From the NCBI GenBank assembly GCA_021804705.1, contig JAJZHC010000078.1, positions 1 through 6,956 of the forward strand: 6,956 nucleotides of DNA, read 5' to 3'. The stretch's first letter is position 1, and the number at the start of each line of letters is the position of its first letter. The notes under the pieces are model-generated. The model ran no database searches. It saw only the letters and a program-made list of their open reading frames with translations, and was not told the DNA's origin. Source of the stretch: Pseudomonadota bacterium (GTDB taxonomy: Bacteria > Pseudomonadota > Gammaproteobacteria > Burkholderiales > Ferrovaceae). This document shows, one piece after another, positions 6,801 to 6,956 of this stretch. A program made the position numbers and the translations under genes.

Positions 6801-6956
6801 ATCATTTCGACGCCATATTTTTCAAGGACCCCTTCCCGGGCCAGGTCGAGCGCACAGTTCAACGCGGTCTGCCCCCCCATGGTGGGCAAAAGGGCGTCTG
6901 GGCGTTCCTTCTCGATGATCTGTTCGATGATCTTCCAGGTCACGGGTTCGATGTAG
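3896..6956 (-). CDS. carB: Carbamoyl-phosphate synthase large subunit CarB (5' end outside window)
   Basis: Makes carbamoyl phosphate from bicarbonate, two ATP and ammonia delivered by the glutaminase subunit CarA, feeding arginine and pyrimidine synthesis in the cytosol. The frame is open to the window edge. The visible 1,019 residues begin at YIEPVTW, which aligns near residue 65 of E. coli CarB, so about 64 residues are missing. The GTG at 6943 is an internal valine codon, not the start. First ATP-grasp half: RPSFTMGGSGGG (105-116), with metal and nucleotide residues Q221, E235 and N237. An oligomerisation region follows at ~340-490. The second half opens with KIMVLGGGPNRIGQG (~491-505) and has RPSYVLGGRA (645-654) plus Q768, E780 and N782. 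The C-terminal MGS-like allosteric domain (~880-1019) shows SVRNADK, ATRGT and NKVAEGRPHI, the region bound by UMP, IMP and ornithine effects in E. coli. About nine extra residues sit near 673-684. carA normally lies upstream. Confidence 0.98.
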   Translation of the reverse strand, partial: YIEPVTWKIIEQIIEKERPDALLPTMGGQTALNCALDLAREGVLEKYGVEMIGARKESIDKAEDREKFKAAMTRIGLSTPRSAIAHSLEEALQVQAQVGFPAIIRPSFTMGGSGGGIAYNQEEFLAICERGLDASPTRELLVEESVIGWKEFEMEVVRDRNDNCIIICSIENLDAMGVHTGDSITVAPAQTLTDKEYQIMRDASLAVLREIGVETGGSNVQFAVNPVDGRMIVIEMNPRVSRSSALASKATGFPIAKVAAKLAVGYTLDELKNDITGGATPASFEPSIDYVVTKVPRFAFEKFPQANDRLTTQMKSVGEVMAIGRSFQESLQKALRGLETGANGLDEVSTDRAEIEAELAAPGPHRLWFLADAFRVGMTRDEVQRLSRIDPWFLAEIQDLIEEESRLGGQTLASLDAARLLHLKRKGFSDRRLAKLLGTDEHQVRARRHAQGIRPVYKRVDTCAAEFSTSTAYQYSSYDEECEAHPTSRKKIMVLGGGPNRIGQGIEFDYCCVHAALALREDGYETIMVNCNPETVSTDYDTSDRLYFEPLTLEDVLEIVAIEQPQGVIVQFGGQTPLKLARGLEAAGVPIIGTTPDSIDRAEDRKRFQQMLHELGLRQPDNRIAFDRESTLTVAGELGYPMVVRPSYVLGGRAMQIVHTPADLEKYLREVVTDTDGMHGVAVTRDAPILLDRFLNDAIEVDVDAVSDGTQVVIGGIMEHIEQAGVHSGDSACSLPPFSLSPALQDELRRQTVAMARALGVVGLMNVQFAIQGDTVYVLEVNPRASRTVPYVAKATGRQLAKIAARCMAGRTLASQGVIHEIVPPYYSVKEAVFPFTKFPGVDPILGPEMKSTGEVMGVGATFAEAFVKSQLAAGVKLPMAGKVFISVRNADKAPIVDIARSLAAMGFTLVATRGTCAALAAAGLKVVPVNKVAEGRPHIVDMVKNREISLIINTVEEQSRAVQDSWSIRNAALQGRVTYYTTVAGARAACLGMQLTQHLGIYDLQSLQGQIQQAGVEV
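3907..3911 (-). promoter_or_regulatory. Ribosome binding site of greA, inside the 3' end of carB
   Basis: The minus strand reads AGGAG at 3911-3907, seven bases before the greA ATG at 3899-3897. It lies within the last codons of carB. It supports the ATG that overlaps the carB stop and lets ribosomes both reinitiate and load afresh. Confidence 0.75.

Noticed and set aside
6941..6943. GTG as a possible carB start codon
   Set aside because: The same frame continues to the window edge with YIEP, which matches the CarB family, so the GTG is an internal valine.

Overview
This is an ordinary, gene-dense piece of a bacterial chromosome carrying conserved housekeeping genes. All six genes lie on the minus strand, so transcription runs from high to low coordinates. 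In that direction the order is carB (5' end outside the window), greA, yhbY, rlmE, ftsH and folP (3' end outside the window). This order, the high-GC codon use and the protein sequences suggest a proteobacterium, most likely betaproteobacterial. That is inferred from family resemblance and gene order, and genus cannot be judged from the sequence alone.

Layout: positions 6956-3896 hold most of carB, the large subunit of carbamoyl-phosphate synthetase. greA (transcript cleavage factor) follows with a 4-base ATGA overlap. yhbY (CRS1-YhbY RNA-binding protein) overlaps the end of greA by 29 bases. rlmE (23S rRNA 2'-O-methyltransferase) overlaps yhbY by another ATGA. A 79-base gap leads to ftsH (membrane AAA+ zinc protease), which most likely starts at a TTG at 2392 behind a strong Shine-Dalgarno sequence. 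A 47-base gap after ftsH holds a perfect GC-rich hairpin followed by a T-run, a textbook intrinsic terminator. Then comes folP (dihydropteroate synthase), cut by the window edge at position 1.

How the genes fit together: greA, yhbY and rlmE serve transcription and ribosome maturation, and ftsH serves membrane and cytosolic protein quality control. carB feeds arginine and pyrimidine synthesis, and folP feeds folate synthesis. The overlaps suggest that carB-greA-yhbY-rlmE is one translationally coupled transcript that probably continues into ftsH. The terminator probably limits transcription into folP.

I found no mobile element, CRISPR array, RNA gene, phage gene or unknown defence-type system, and no non-coding stretch longer than 80 bases. 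The points worth a second look are modest: the terminator abutting folP, the TTG start of ftsH, the co-directional yhbY, the four-gene overlapping chain, and a short apparent insertion in the second ATP-grasp half of CarB.
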